DNA of 64,000 bases from positions 1 through 64,000 of the forward strand of contig JAOUEV010000002.1 of NCBI GenBank assembly GCA_029858565.1, in the 5' to 3' direction. How positions within the stretch are numbered: the stretch's first letter is position 1; every line of letters starts with the position of its first letter. This document shows positions 50,161 through 57,782 of this stretch, in pieces. The translations under genes were made by a program, and so were the position numbers. Source of the DNA: Nitrospirota bacterium (lineage in GTDB: Bacteria > Nitrospirota > UBA9217). The notes beneath the pieces are model-generated. The model made no database searches. It was not told the origin of the DNA and saw nothing but the letters and a program-made list of their open reading frames with translations.

Positions 50161-50192
50161 AAAAAGCCTGATCTCATGATCGGGCTTTTTTA
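50161..50192 (+). terminator. Rho-independent terminator
   Basis: AAGCCtGATC and GATCgGGCTT form a stem with loop TCAT, followed by a T-run. It ends the zinc-ribbon gene. Confidence 0.8.
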
Positions 50193-50291
50193 TTATTCGC
50201 GGTCATCTCGATAAGGCCGGATCATCATGCTGCTCTACGTTGCCACCATCTGTCTAAGCGCGTTCCTGCTGTTCCAGGTCCAGCTGATGTC

Positions 50292-51050
50292 CTATTTCGC
50301 CAGGACCCTGCGCAGGAATGTTCGTGTCCGTTCCTGGCCCGGAGACGTGAAGATGCTCTCGGGTGGACCTTGCTCAACGATCTCCCCTTTGTCAAAGACA
50401 ACGACCTCGTGCGCGATTTCCCGTGCAAAGCCCATCTCATGGGTTGAAATGAGCGTTGTCATCCCTTCCTGGTACACCAGGTCCCTGATCACCGCCAGCA
50501 CATCCCCCACGGTCTCCGGATCGAGCGACGCCGTCGGCTCGTCAAAGAGCATTGCCTGGGGACGCATGGCCAGAGCCCGGGCAATGGCAACGCGCTGCTG
50601 TTCCCCGCCCGAGAGCGTTGCCGGCCGTGCCAGTGCTTTGCTCTCCAGATTGATCCTCCTGAGGAACGACAACGCGTCCTTTTCCGCGGTTCCGCGGTCA
50701 ATGCCGAGCACCCTCACCGGCGCTTCGACCACGTTCTCCAGCACGGTCATATGCGGGAAAAGATTGAACTGCTGAAAGACCATCCCGACCTTGAGCCGCA
50801 CCTGACGTATCGCCTCGGCGTCCTCCCGCGACGGCCGGCTGCGGTTCAGCGAATGGAGCGCGATCTCCGCCACATCGATCTCGCCCTGCTCAAAGTGCTC
50901 GAGCCCGTTGATGCACCGGAGAAGCGTGCTCTTGCCGCTGCCCGACGGCCCGATCAGCACGATCACTTCGCCTTTTTTCACCTCAAGGTCGATGCCCTGG
51001 AAGAGCTTGTGGTTGCCGAAGGATTTATAGAGGTTTCGGATCTTGATCAT
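50292..51050 (-). CDS. glnQ: Polar amino-acid ABC transporter ATPase (GlnQ type)
   Basis: ATP-binding subunit of 252 residues. It has Walker A LIGPSGSGKSTLLR, Q-loop VFQQFNLFPHMT, signature LSGGEQQRVAIARAL, Walker B AMLFDEPTASLDPE and the H-loop in LISTHEMGFA. It energises uptake of glutamine or a similar polar amino acid with the fused binding/permease protein encoded 174 nt upstream. A repeat array separates the two genes. Confidence 0.93.
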   Translation of the reverse strand: MIKIRNLYKSFGNHKLFQGIDLEVKKGEVIVLIGPSGSGKSTLLRCINGLEHFEQGEIDVAEIALHSLNRSRPSREDAEAIRQVRLKVGMVFQQFNLFPHMTVLENVVEAPVRVLGIDRGTAEKDALSFLRRINLESKALARPATLSGGEQQRVAIARALAMRPQAMLFDEPTASLDPETVGDVLAVIRDLVYQEGMTTLISTHEMGFAREIAHEVVVFDKGEIVEQGPPESIFTSPGQERTRTFLRRVLAK

Positions 51051-51071
51051 AATATCTTATCTACTTCCACA

Positions 51072-51190
51072 TCGTCCTCGCGCGAAGCCACGAAGCCACG
51101 AAGAACAGCGTTTAAACTCGATTCTGCCTGGATGTGAATTTGTCATTTGCTTTCCTTCGTGCGCTTCGTGACTTCGTGCGAGAATAGGGT
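51072..51190. repeat. Inverted octamer (CACGAAG-core) arrays, copy B
   Basis: Tandem octamers with CGCGAAG and CACGAAG cores lie at about 51077-51102. Inverse units CTTCGTGC, GCTTCGTG and ACTTCGTG lie at about 51156-51180. The architecture is the same as the element at 6234-6322: two inverted arrays of three octamers around a unique centre. It lies between the two ABC transporter genes. Confidence 0.8.
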
Positions 51191-51224
51191 TTGTGAACCT
51201 GTTCTGATTGCTTATCTGCAATTT

Positions 51225-52727
51225 CTATTTGTGTCCCTTGAGCTTTCTTTCCAATCTCCTCGCCATGATCGACAGCGGCCAGCTCATGCCGAAATAGAGC
51301 AATGCCACCACCAGCCCCAGCTCGAAGTACCGGAGCGTGGTGGCTGCAAGGATGCTGTAGGTCTTGGTCAGCTCCACCATGGCTATCACCGAAACTATCG
51401 AAGAATCCTTAAAGAGCGCGATGAAGTCGTTGGTAACGGCCGGAAGGCTGATGCGGAAGGCCTGCGGCAGGATGATGCGCCGGAGCGCAAGGAGCCGCGG
51501 CATGCCGAGCGACAGGGCGGCCTCCATCTGGCCTTTGGGCACTGCCTCGATGCCTCCGCGGTAGACTTCTGCCTCATAGGCCGCGTAGTTCATGCCCAGG
51601 CCGATGATGGCTGCCGCGAACGGCGAAAGCACGATCCCGATGTTCGGCAGGCCGTAATAGATAATGAAGAGCTGGATCAGGAGCGGCGTGCCGCGATAGA
51701 CCTCGATATAAACGGCTGAGGCTGCGCTCAATGCCCCTGGTCCGTACATGCGCAGGAATGCCAGGCAGATGCCGAGGCCTATGGCCAATGCCATGGAAAT
51801 GATTGACAGGACCACGGTCATTCCCGCGCCTTTGAGCAGGGACGGCAGGAACGTCGAGAGCGGAGCTTCGTCGCTGTCGGTCCTGAGCTTTGACGCGGTG
51901 TCTGTGGCAGCAGCGGTCTCGAACAGCTTTGTCTGGGTCTTGTCCCAGAGGTCCCACTTGTCATAGATGTTCTTGAGCTCGCCGGTTCGCAGGAGCTTGT
52001 CAATGACCTTGTCGATCGCCTGCTTCAGCTCACGGTCGTCTTTTCTTATCGCGATGCCGTAGAACCCTTCGCCCTCAGGCGGGCCGACGTACTTGAGCCG
52101 CTTGTCCGGTTTTGCATAATAAGCGGTGATGGGGGTGTCCAGGAATGCCGCGTCTATCCTTCCGAGAGCCAGATCGTCGTAAGGCCAGACAGCTGAGTAG
52201 GACTTGAGGGTCACTCCGCCTATCTTCCTGAGCAGGGAATCGGCCATTGCGCCTGCAAGGGTGCCTACGGTCATTCCTTTCAGGTCAGCGATGGAATTGA
52301 TCCTGGTCTCGTCCTTTCGCACCACCAGCTGGAGCGTATATACATAGTAGGGCCGGGACATGAGCACGCGCTTCTGGCGCTCGGGGATGATCTCCAGCCC
52401 GTTCATGGCAATGTCGTAATTGCCCCGCTCAAGGCCAGGCACCAGGCTGTCCCACTCCGTCTGGACCACCTGCGCCCTGACACCGAGCTCCCGGGCGATG
52501 GCCTCGGCGATATCAGCCTCGAATCCGAGCAAACGGGAAGGGTCTTTTGGATCAGGGAAAGCCAGCGGCGCGCCGCCGGCAATATCGCAGCCCCAGAGCA
52601 GCACGCCGCGCTGCTTGATCGTGTCGAGTGTGGAGGGTGCGGCATTGGCTGATGCCGCGGCCAGCAGGAAGAAGAAAAGGGCCAGGACCGTTCTCAGAAG
52701 CCGGGAAGGCATGGAGAACAGTAGCAT
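51225..52727 (-). CDS. Fused amino-acid ABC binding protein-permease
   Basis: A protein of 500 residues that joins a periplasmic solute-binding domain to a permease domain. A signal peptide (LALFFFLLAAASANA) is followed by the binding domain (GFEADIAEAIARELG, NYDIAMNGLEIIPER, LKGMTVGTLAG). From about residue 300 a permease domain follows: GAGMTVVLSIISMALAIGLG, the EAA-type loop EAVPKGQMEAALSLGMP and several helices. The fusion is known in GlnH-GlnP-type systems. The partner ATPase gene lies downstream. An alternative start is five codons later. Confidence 0.93.
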   Translation of the reverse strand: MLLFSMPSRLLRTVLALFFFLLAAASANAAPSTLDTIKQRGVLLWGCDIAGGAPLAFPDPKDPSRLLGFEADIAEAIARELGVRAQVVQTEWDSLVPGLERGNYDIAMNGLEIIPERQKRVLMSRPYYVYTLQLVVRKDETRINSIADLKGMTVGTLAGAMADSLLRKIGGVTLKSYSAVWPYDDLALGRIDAAFLDTPITAYYAKPDKRLKYVGPPEGEGFYGIAIRKDDRELKQAIDKVIDKLLRTGELKNIYDKWDLWDKTQTKLFETAAATDTASKLRTDSDEAPLSTFLPSLLKGAGMTVVLSIISMALAIGLGICLAFLRMYGPGALSAASAVYIEVYRGTPLLIQLFIIYYGLPNIGIVLSPFAAAIIGLGMNYAAYEAEVYRGGIEAVPKGQMEAALSLGMPRLLALRRIILPQAFRISLPAVTNDFIALFKDSSIVSVIAMVELTKTYSILAATTLRYFELGLVVALLYFGMSWPLSIMARRLERKLKGHK

Positions 52728-53022
52728 TGAGCGAAGAGGCTGTCAAGAGCGGACCTTGACAATTACTGCCATATGTATATAATCGGACTTGCTCCATCTA
52801 TGTCGCTGACATCCTTCCGCTATTCTACTACAACGAAGTACAAGATATACAGGATCGCGAGGTGTTGCATCGATTCGAGGATGATACTTTGGTGCCTGTT
52901 CGGGTCGGGTACCGTGATGCTGCGTGACGGGAAATGGCAAAGGCTGCGAAAGGTAAGTGGGATCCAGAGAAGCGTTTATGGTATATCCAATTCGGAAGAA
53001 TCAATAACACAGAGCTGGCAAA
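52728..53022. other. Stretch without a supported gene
   Basis: This AT-richer interval separates the ABC transporter from the accessory island. Short open frames exist on both strands, but none shows a recognisable fold or a ribosome site. It may hold the decayed 5' part of the Mrr-like gene whose 3' end follows. Confidence 0.5.
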
Positions 53023-53086
53023 GTTTATCGTATCATAAACCACGCTCTCGGAAAAAGTTTATGATAGCAATAACCGGTTTATGATA
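53023..53086. repeat. Clustered GTTTATGATA repeats
   Basis: GTTTATGATA occurs at 53057-53066 and 53077-53086, 20 bp apart. Its inverse, TATCATAAAC, lies at 53031-53040 and forms an imperfect palindrome with GTTTATCGTA at 53023. The set looks like an array of operator half-sites. Confidence 0.6.
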
Positions 53087-53262
53087 CAACAGGAACATTC
53101 AGCCCGGCTGCGATCAAAGAGGCCACCCGCGATGGAGCGCCACCGATTGACCTGGTTGACGGGGACCAACTTGCGGAGAAACTCAAGGAGCTTGGACTCG
53201 GCCTCAAGAAAGAAATGGTAGAAAAAGTCAGCATTGACAAGGATTGGTTTAGGAACCTATAA
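53074..53262 (+). pseudogene. C-terminal remnant of an Mrr-like restriction endonuclease
   Basis: The open stretch reads TTGTFSPAAIKEATRDGAPP, then IDLVDGDQLAEKLKELGLGL and ends WFRNL. This is the C-terminal end of Mrr-type endonuclease domains, where the ID(L)-DG-xLAxLL motif closes the fold. The catalytic D-QxK core, which should lie upstream, is missing. A TAA interrupts the frame just before 53074, so only the tail survives. Confidence 0.7.
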
Positions 53263-53268
53263 AAAGTC

Positions 53269-53315
53269 TTGACGACTCAGCCTGGCCGGTGTATCTTCAA
53301 TGTAGATACATTGAG
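53269..53315 (+). promoter_or_regulatory. Promoter and operator of the mazEF-like module
   Basis: TTGACG (53269-53274), a 17-bp spacer and TATCTT (53292-53297). Two overlapping palindromes cover the -10 box and start site: TGTATCT/AGATACA (53290-53310) and TCAATGTA/TACATTGA (53298-53315). This fits autorepression by the antitoxin complex. Confidence 0.65.
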
Positions 53316-53327
53316 GGAGGCTGTGTT

Positions 53328-53570
53328 ATGAAAACACGTGTTCAGAAATGGGGCAATAGTCTTGCTTTGCGCATTCCAAAAGCATTTGCGGACGAAGTCG
53401 GTTTGCTGAAAGATTCTTCTGTTGAGGTATCTCTGACGAATGGGAATCTTGTCGTCGTGCCAATTGAAAAACCGGGCGTGACCTTGAAAAAACTATTGGC
53501 GCAGATTACCGAAAACAATATTCATCACGAGGTAGACAGCGGACCCGCGGTTGGGAATGAAACATGGTAG
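53328..53570 (+). CDS. MazE/AbrB-type antitoxin
   Basis: An 80-residue antitoxin with the swapped-hairpin AbrB fold: RVQKWGNSLALRIPKAFADE at the N-terminus, then VEVSLTNGNLVVVP. The C-terminal tail, which should wrap around the toxin, is acidic and flexible. ATG 53328 follows GGGAGG. The gene overlaps the toxin gene by 7 nt, the usual antitoxin-first order, so translation is coupled. It should repress its own promoter at the palindromes just upstream. Confidence 0.9.
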   Translation: MKTRVQKWGNSLALRIPKAFADEVGLLKDSSVEVSLTNGNLVVVPIEKPGVTLKKLLAQITENNIHHEVDSGPAVGNETW

Positions 53571-53911
53571 ATCCCAAATCATATGTCCCCAAGCGGGGTG
53601 ACGTGGTTTGGATAACTTTAAACCCTCAAGCCGGGCACGAACAGGCGGGGCGAAGACCTGCTGTCGTTCTTTCGCCTCAACCGTACAATGAAAAGGTTGG
53701 CCTCGCCCTCCTCTGTCCCATCACAAATCAAATCAAAGGATATCCTTTTGAAGTTGTCATACCCCCCGACCTGAGCGTAACCGGAGCAATTCTTTCCGAT
53801 CAAGTGAAGAGTTTGGATTGGCGAACACGAAACGCGGAATTGATCGGCGTCTTGCCTCCCAAGACAATATCCGAAGTGCTGCAAAAAATCGGACTACTGC
53901 TTACACGGTAG
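53564..53911 (+). CDS. MazF/PemK-type endoribonuclease toxin
   Basis: A 115-residue toxin. VPKRGDVVWITLNPQAGHEQ and AGRRPAVVLSPQPYN are the MazF N-terminal signatures, with the catalytic Arg in GRRPAVVLS. LALLCPITNQIKGYPFEV and ILSDQVKSLDWRTRNAE complete the fold. It should cleave mRNA at short sequences; specificity cannot be read from sequence. It pairs with the antitoxin upstream. Confidence 0.92.
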   Translation: MVDPKSYVPKRGDVVWITLNPQAGHEQAGRRPAVVLSPQPYNEKVGLALLCPITNQIKGYPFEVVIPPDLSVTGAILSDQVKSLDWRTRNAELIGVLPPKTISEVLQKIGLLLTR

Positions 53912-53936
53912 TCCAGCATTCTCATAATACAAAGAA

Positions 53937-53999
53937 TATTTCAACCAGCGGCTCGACGCCAACACGGGCTGCGCCCGTGGGTCAGCCGCGCGTTAAAAC
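53937..53999. other. attC-like site
   Basis: The site runs from TTTCAAC to GCGTTAAAAC (53990-53999), imperfect outer complements. Inside, GCGGCT pairs with AGCCGC, and a perfect CACGGGC-tgc-GCCCGTG stem forms the tip. Size, nested arms and the GTT-type end resemble integron attC recombination sites. A gene begins 1 nt after it. No integrase is in the window. Confidence 0.45.
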
Positions 54000-54000
54000 T

Positions 54001-54471
54001 ATGAGAGCCAAAATTACAACCATAATCGCAACGAATGAAAGGAAGATGTGGAACGAGATACAGAAAGTATCATCTCTCATGTATGTTGCATCTCCAATCC
54101 TGATTTTCAAATCTCGGAATGGAGAGGAACTGCCTGAAAAATGGGAAATTGAGAAGCGATACCAGTTCCGGATTTATGCATTGGGTTTCGTGCCACTTGG
54201 TGCTCACGATATTGTCGTGAAAAAAATCGATCCAGATAAAAAAGAATTATTCACGAATGAATCCGGTTTTTTGGCAAAAACGTGGGACCACTTTATTCGG
54301 ATTGAACACATTGATGCGAATACCATCAGGTATTCCGATGAAATTGAAATAAAAGCTGGCATCCTTACTATATTTATCTGGCTATTTGCACATGTTTTCT
54401 ATAGGCACCGCCAAAAAAGGTGGAAAGCATTGTTCGTCAATGCGATCTGCCGATCAACTCAAAAATCCTGA
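54001..54471 (+). CDS. SRPBCC-like ligand-binding fold protein
   Basis: A 156-residue protein with the order expected of a polyketide cyclase/START-like fold: MRAKITTIIATNERKMWNEI, ILIFKSRNGEELPEKWEIEK, HDIVVKKIDPDKKELFTNES and IRYSDEIEIKAG. A C-terminal helix (ILTIFIWLFAHVFY) follows. No catalytic site is evident and the function is unknown. It is AT-richer than its neighbours and begins directly after the attC-like site, as a gene cassette would. Confidence 0.65.
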   Translation: MRAKITTIIATNERKMWNEIQKVSSLMYVASPILIFKSRNGEELPEKWEIEKRYQFRIYALGFVPLGAHDIVVKKIDPDKKELFTNESGFLAKTWDHFIRIEHIDANTIRYSDEIEIKAGILTIFIWLFAHVFYRHRQKRWKALFVNAICRSTQKS

Positions 54472-54607
54472 TCGAACGGCGAGACAGGTAGCTGTATTGC
54501 GCTGTCTCAAGGTATTCGGGAGCGATATCCCGGCTGATGACGCTGTAGGTTGCATCGAATTCCAGTGAGTCATGGGCGAGATCGATGAAGTTGAAGGTGT
54601 CTTTCAT
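54437..54607 (-). CDS. Short hypothetical frame (56 residues)
   Basis: The frame from ATG 54607 reads MKDTFNFIDLAHDSLEFDAT, continuing with VISRDIAPEYLETAQYSYLS. It has protein-like composition, but there is no clear ribosome site and the family is unknown. It overlaps the 3' end of the SRPBCC-like gene on the other strand. It may be the truncated start of a longer gene that was lost. Confidence 0.35.
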   Translation of the reverse strand: MKDTFNFIDLAHDSLEFDATYSVISRDIAPEYLETAQYSYLSRRSIRIFELIGRSH

Positions 54608-54666
54608 TGGCGAACTATAGGGGAAAGAGGCCGAATCGTCAACAGCGATAAACTAAATTCCCTCTG

Positions 54667-54710
54667 TTGACAAGTCCCGCTCATTCTGGCTATAATATGG
54701 CCAGAATGAG
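54667..54710 (+). promoter_or_regulatory. Consensus promoter with an 11-bp operator palindrome (relE-like module)
   Basis: TTGACA (54667-54672), an 18-bp spacer and TATAAT (54691-54696) are a full consensus match. A perfect inverted repeat, CTCATTCTGGC (54680-54690) and GCCAGAATGAG (54700-54710), flanks the -10 box. Transcription would start near 54703. Confidence 0.75.
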
Positions 54711-54993
54711 ATACGAGATTGTATTATCCCCAGAGGCAAACGAGGATTTAAAACGATTGAACGCTCATGACCGCGCGACAGTGCAGGATTTAATGAAAGT
54801 CCATCTGCGCCATGAGCCTGCAAAAATCAGTAAAAGTCGGATAAAAAGGTTGCGCGGCCTGAATCGCCCGCAGTACAGACTGCGCATTGATGAATATCGC
54901 ATCTTTTATGACGTTAGTGAAGATAGGGTAGAAATACTCGCCATAATCACCAAATCCGCAGCCGCAAAATGGCTTGAAGAAGTAGGAGAATAA
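54706..54993 (+). CDS. RelE/ParE-family toxin
   Basis: A 95-residue toxin. It opens MRYEIVLSPEANEDLKRLNA, continues RIKRLRGLNRPQYRLRIDEY and ends with RIFYDVSEDRVEILAI, the RelE/ParE fold with basic residues on the central sheet. ATG 54706 is preferred because the promoter's predicted start lies near 54703; ATG 54697 would not be on the transcript. The toxin precedes its antitoxin, the reverse of the common order. Whether it acts as a ribosome-dependent RNase or a gyrase inhibitor cannot be told. Confidence 0.88.
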   Translation: MRYEIVLSPEANEDLKRLNAHDRATVQDLMKVHLRHEPAKISKSRIKRLRGLNRPQYRLRIDEYRIFYDVSEDRVEILAIITKSAAAKWLEEVGE

Positions 54994-54995
54994 CG

Positions 54996-55229
54996 ATGAA
55001 AAAGATAGCATTGTCTGAGGTGAAGGATGACCTTTCCCGGTATTTACGCGCCGCCGAGAAAGAGGAAATTGTGATCACGCGCCATGGCAAGCCTGCCGGG
55101 GTTCTGATAGGATTCGAGTCAGAAGAGGATTGGTTTGACTATCGCTTGGAGAATGACCCCCGTTTTCTGAGTCGGATTCAGCAGGCACGCAATAGTATCA
55201 AAGCCGGAAAAGGAATAAAGCTGGAGTAG
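54996..55229 (+). CDS. Phd/YefM-type antitoxin
   Basis: A 77-residue antitoxin. The N-terminal DNA-binding part reads KKIALSEVKDDLSRYLRAAE, followed by IVITRHGKPAGVLIGFES, the hallmark Phd/YefM segment. The C-terminal toxin-binding tail has FLSRIQQARNSIKAGKGIK. It starts 2 nt after the toxin stop, with GGAG inside the toxin 3' end. The complex should bind the palindrome at 54680-54710. Confidence 0.9.
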   Translation: MKKIALSEVKDDLSRYLRAAEKEEIVITRHGKPAGVLIGFESEEDWFDYRLENDPRFLSRIQQARNSIKAGKGIKLE

Positions 55230-55298
55230 CCATAGACTCACCGATCCAACCACTTCTTTTGTTTCTTAACCGGAACTCTCCCGCAGCTTTCATCCCTG

Positions 55299-55328
55299 TT
55301 GCATTCCTTCCCGGTCATGGATTATAAT
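55299..55328 (+). promoter_or_regulatory. Promoter of the topoisomerase B-subunit gene
   Basis: TTGCAT (55299-55304), an 18-bp spacer and TATAAT (55323-55328). It lies 46 nt before the start codon. Confidence 0.6.
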
Positions 55329-55374
55329 CTGTCCGTTTGCAGAGGCCGGACCCTTCCGGCGAGGAGGAGTTGAT

Positions 55375-57270
55375 TTGGCAGCTACCTATACAGCAAAAGA
55401 CATCACGGTCCTGGAAGGACTGGAGCCGGTCCGCAAGCGGCCGGCAATGTATATCGGGTCCACGGACATCCGCGGGCTGCACCATCTCGTATGGGAAGTG
55501 CTCGACAACGCGGTTGACGAAGCATTGAACGGATTCTGCACGGCGATCACGCTGCGCATCGAGAAGGACGGCGGCGTGACCGTGACGGACAACGGCCGCG
55601 GCATCCCCGTGGACATCCATCCCAAGACCAAGCGTCCGGCGATCGAGACGATCCTCTGCACGCTCCACGCGGGCGGCAAGTTCGACCACACGGCCTACCG
55701 CTCCTCCGGCGGTCTGCACGGCGTGGGCGCGTCGGTGGTGAATGCCCTTGCCGAGGTCTTTATCGCACGGGTATGGCGCGACGGGTACGAGTGGACCCAG
55801 GAGTACACCCGCGGCAAGCCGAAGCATAATCTCAAGAAGGGCAAACCCACGAAGTCGCACGGTACGGAGATCTATTTCAAACCCGATACGGAGATCTTCT
55901 CCAAGACCCATTTCAACGCCAAGACCATCCTGGACGTGACCGAGAGCAAGGCTTTCCTGAACAAGGGCCTCAAGATCACCATCGAGAACGACCGGGACGG
56001 CGAGAAACCGGTCACCTTCAAGTACGACAACGGCATCCAGGACTATATCAAGCGAATTGTTTCTGCCACCACGGTGGTGAATGCCGAGCCTTTCTACTTC
56101 GAGAAAGAGGACGACTTCAAGATCGAGTGCGCCATGCACTGGACCCTGGCAACGGACATGGAGATCCATTCCTACGCCAACTCGATCAACACCTCCGACG
56201 GCGGCACCCATGAGCTCGCGGTGCGCGCCGGGCTGACCAAGGCGGTGCGGGCCTACGCGGAGCGCAAGAACCTGATCCCCAAGAACATCAAGACCATTGC
56301 TCCTGAGGACGTGTACGAAGGCCTCTACGGCATCGTGAGCGTGCTGGTCAAGAATCCCCAGTTCCAGGGCCAGACCAAGGAGAAGCTGAACAATCCCGAG
56401 ATCTCCTCGCCCATCGAGAACTCGGTCAAGAACGCCTGCGAGGCCTATCTGCTTGCCAACCCGACCATGTCCGACGCGGTGGTGAAGCGTGTGCTGCTGG
56501 CCTCAGAGGCGCGCATGGCGTCGCGGGCCGCCAAGGACAGCGTCACCCGGAAGCTGTCGTCGCTCAAGCTGAACCTTCCGGGCAAATTATCCGATTGCTC
56601 AACGAACAAGGTGGAGGACTCGGAGCTCTTTATTGTGGAAGGAGACTCCGCAGGCGGGTCCGCAAAGATGGCGCGCGACCGGAAGACCCAGGCGGTGCTG
56701 TCCTTGCGCGGCAAGATCCTGAACGTCGAGCACGTGGCGTCGCTTGAGAAGATCCAGTCGAACAACGAGATCAAGAACCTGTTGGCAACCTTCGGGTGCG
56801 GGTTGGGGGCCCATTTCGACCTGAACAAGCTCAGGTACAACCGCATCATCCTCATGACCGATGCGGACGTGGACGGCGCCCATATCAGCGTGCTGCTGCT
56901 TACCTTTATTTATCGGTACATGCCCGAGCTGATCAACAAGGGCCACGTATTCCTTGCCATGCCGCCGCTCTTCAGGATCGAGGTGGGCAAGGAGGTCATG
57001 TATGCCATGGATGACATGGAAAAGGAGAATATCCTGGCCAAGCTGAACAACCGAAAGTACGAGGTCGGTCGTTTCAAGGGACTGGGCGAAATGAATCCCG
57101 AGACGCTGAAGGAAACTACCATGAACCCCAAGACCCGCACGCTCATGAAGGTGCAGGTGCTGGACCACAAGGCCACCGGCGACGTGTTCGAGCGGCTCAT
57201 GGGCAAGGATCCCAAGGCCCGGTTCACCTTTATCCAGGAGCGGGCGGAGTACGCGGAACTGGATATCTAA
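55375..57270 (+). CDS. Type IIA topoisomerase B subunit (ParE/GyrB)
   Basis: ATPase subunit of DNA gyrase or topoisomerase IV, 631 residues. The GHKL ATPase domain has VLDNAVDEALNGF, VTDNGRGIPVD and SSGGLHGVGASVVNALAE. The Toprim domain has LFIVEGDSAGGSAK, the acidic LMTDADVDGAHI and YEVGRFKGLGEMNPETL. The length fits ParE or a GyrB without the large proteobacterial insertion, so the choice between them is left open. The start is TTG 55375, with GAGGAGG upstream. No A subunit is adjacent; toxin-antitoxin genes lie upstream. Confidence 0.95.
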   Translation: MAATYTAKDITVLEGLEPVRKRPAMYIGSTDIRGLHHLVWEVLDNAVDEALNGFCTAITLRIEKDGGVTVTDNGRGIPVDIHPKTKRPAIETILCTLHAGGKFDHTAYRSSGGLHGVGASVVNALAEVFIARVWRDGYEWTQEYTRGKPKHNLKKGKPTKSHGTEIYFKPDTEIFSKTHFNAKTILDVTESKAFLNKGLKITIENDRDGEKPVTFKYDNGIQDYIKRIVSATTVVNAEPFYFEKEDDFKIECAMHWTLATDMEIHSYANSINTSDGGTHELAVRAGLTKAVRAYAERKNLIPKNIKTIAPEDVYEGLYGIVSVLVKNPQFQGQTKEKLNNPEISSPIENSVKNACEAYLLANPTMSDAVVKRVLLASEARMASRAAKDSVTRKLSSLKLNLPGKLSDCSTNKVEDSELFIVEGDSAGGSAKMARDRKTQAVLSLRGKILNVEHVASLEKIQSNNEIKNLLATFGCGLGAHFDLNKLRYNRIILMTDADVDGAHISVLLLTFIYRYMPELINKGHVFLAMPPLFRIEVGKEVMYAMDDMEKENILAKLNNRKYEVGRFKGLGEMNPETLKETTMNPKTRTLMKVQVLDHKATGDVFERLMGKDPKARFTFIQERAEYAELDI

Positions 57271-57317
57271 GTTAAAGCGACACGTTTTAAATGGAAGAGC
57301 AAGGGATATTGAAAAGC

Positions 57318-57347
57318 GGCAGATCACCTGATCTGCCACTTTTTTTT
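57318..57347 (+). terminator. Rho-independent terminator
   Basis: GGCAGATCA (57318-57326) and TGATCTGCC (57329-57337) form a perfect stem, followed shortly by eight T. It ends the topoisomerase gene. Confidence 0.85.
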
Positions 57348-57592
57348 CAGATGCTCTATTGTCGAGGAAGAGGACGGAAAATCATTGTCTGCTTTTTTTC
57401 TAGTCCGCCGGTAATAAAGAGTAAGAGAGTTCATTTCTGGGCGTATAATTCATGCAATTTTAAGTTATCCACAGGAAAATATGTTATAACATGCGGTATT
57501 ATCTACAGCATATCTGGTTAAATTAAGAATGAATATAAATTAAAAAGTGTTAATACTTTGAGGAATATGTGAAAATTACCATATGGTTATGG
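57348..57592. other. AT-rich non-coding region with DnaA-box-like sequences
   Basis: There is no gene here. A consensus DnaA box, TTATCCACA (57465-57473), and a one-mismatch box, TTATCTACA (57499-57507), lie on the same strand, with the 12-bp palindrome ATGTTATAACAT (57481-57492) between them. The stretch is far more AT-rich than its surroundings and leads into the pilus promoter. Confidence 0.5.
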
Positions 57593-57621
57593 TTGACAAA
57601 GATGGATAAAAGGAGTATTAT
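57593..57621 (+). promoter_or_regulatory. Sigma-70 promoter of the pilus operon
   Basis: TTGACA (57593-57598), a 17-bp spacer and TATTAT (57616-57621). It leaves an untranslated leader of about 155 nt before the first subunit gene. I do not recognise a riboswitch in the leader. Confidence 0.65.
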
Positions 57622-57782
57622 TTAAGTAATAAAATTACTATATACAATAAATATTGTTTGCGCAGATGGCATTTGCGTAAGGGTGATGTGTTGATAAAAC
57701 GCACCACCTTTGGTTAATATAGAAAAAACAGTGTTGCAAAGACGTGCAGTCGTTGTTATTCAGAAGAAGGAGGATATTAACA

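Noticed and set aside
53023-53086. CRISPR array
   Set aside because: The repeats are only 10 bp, with spacers too short and of unequal orientation; no cas genes are present.
57622-57782. A c-di-GMP (GEMM) riboswitch in the pilus leader
   Set aside because: A GCAAAG segment is present, but the paired stems and conserved 3' receptor motif are missing.
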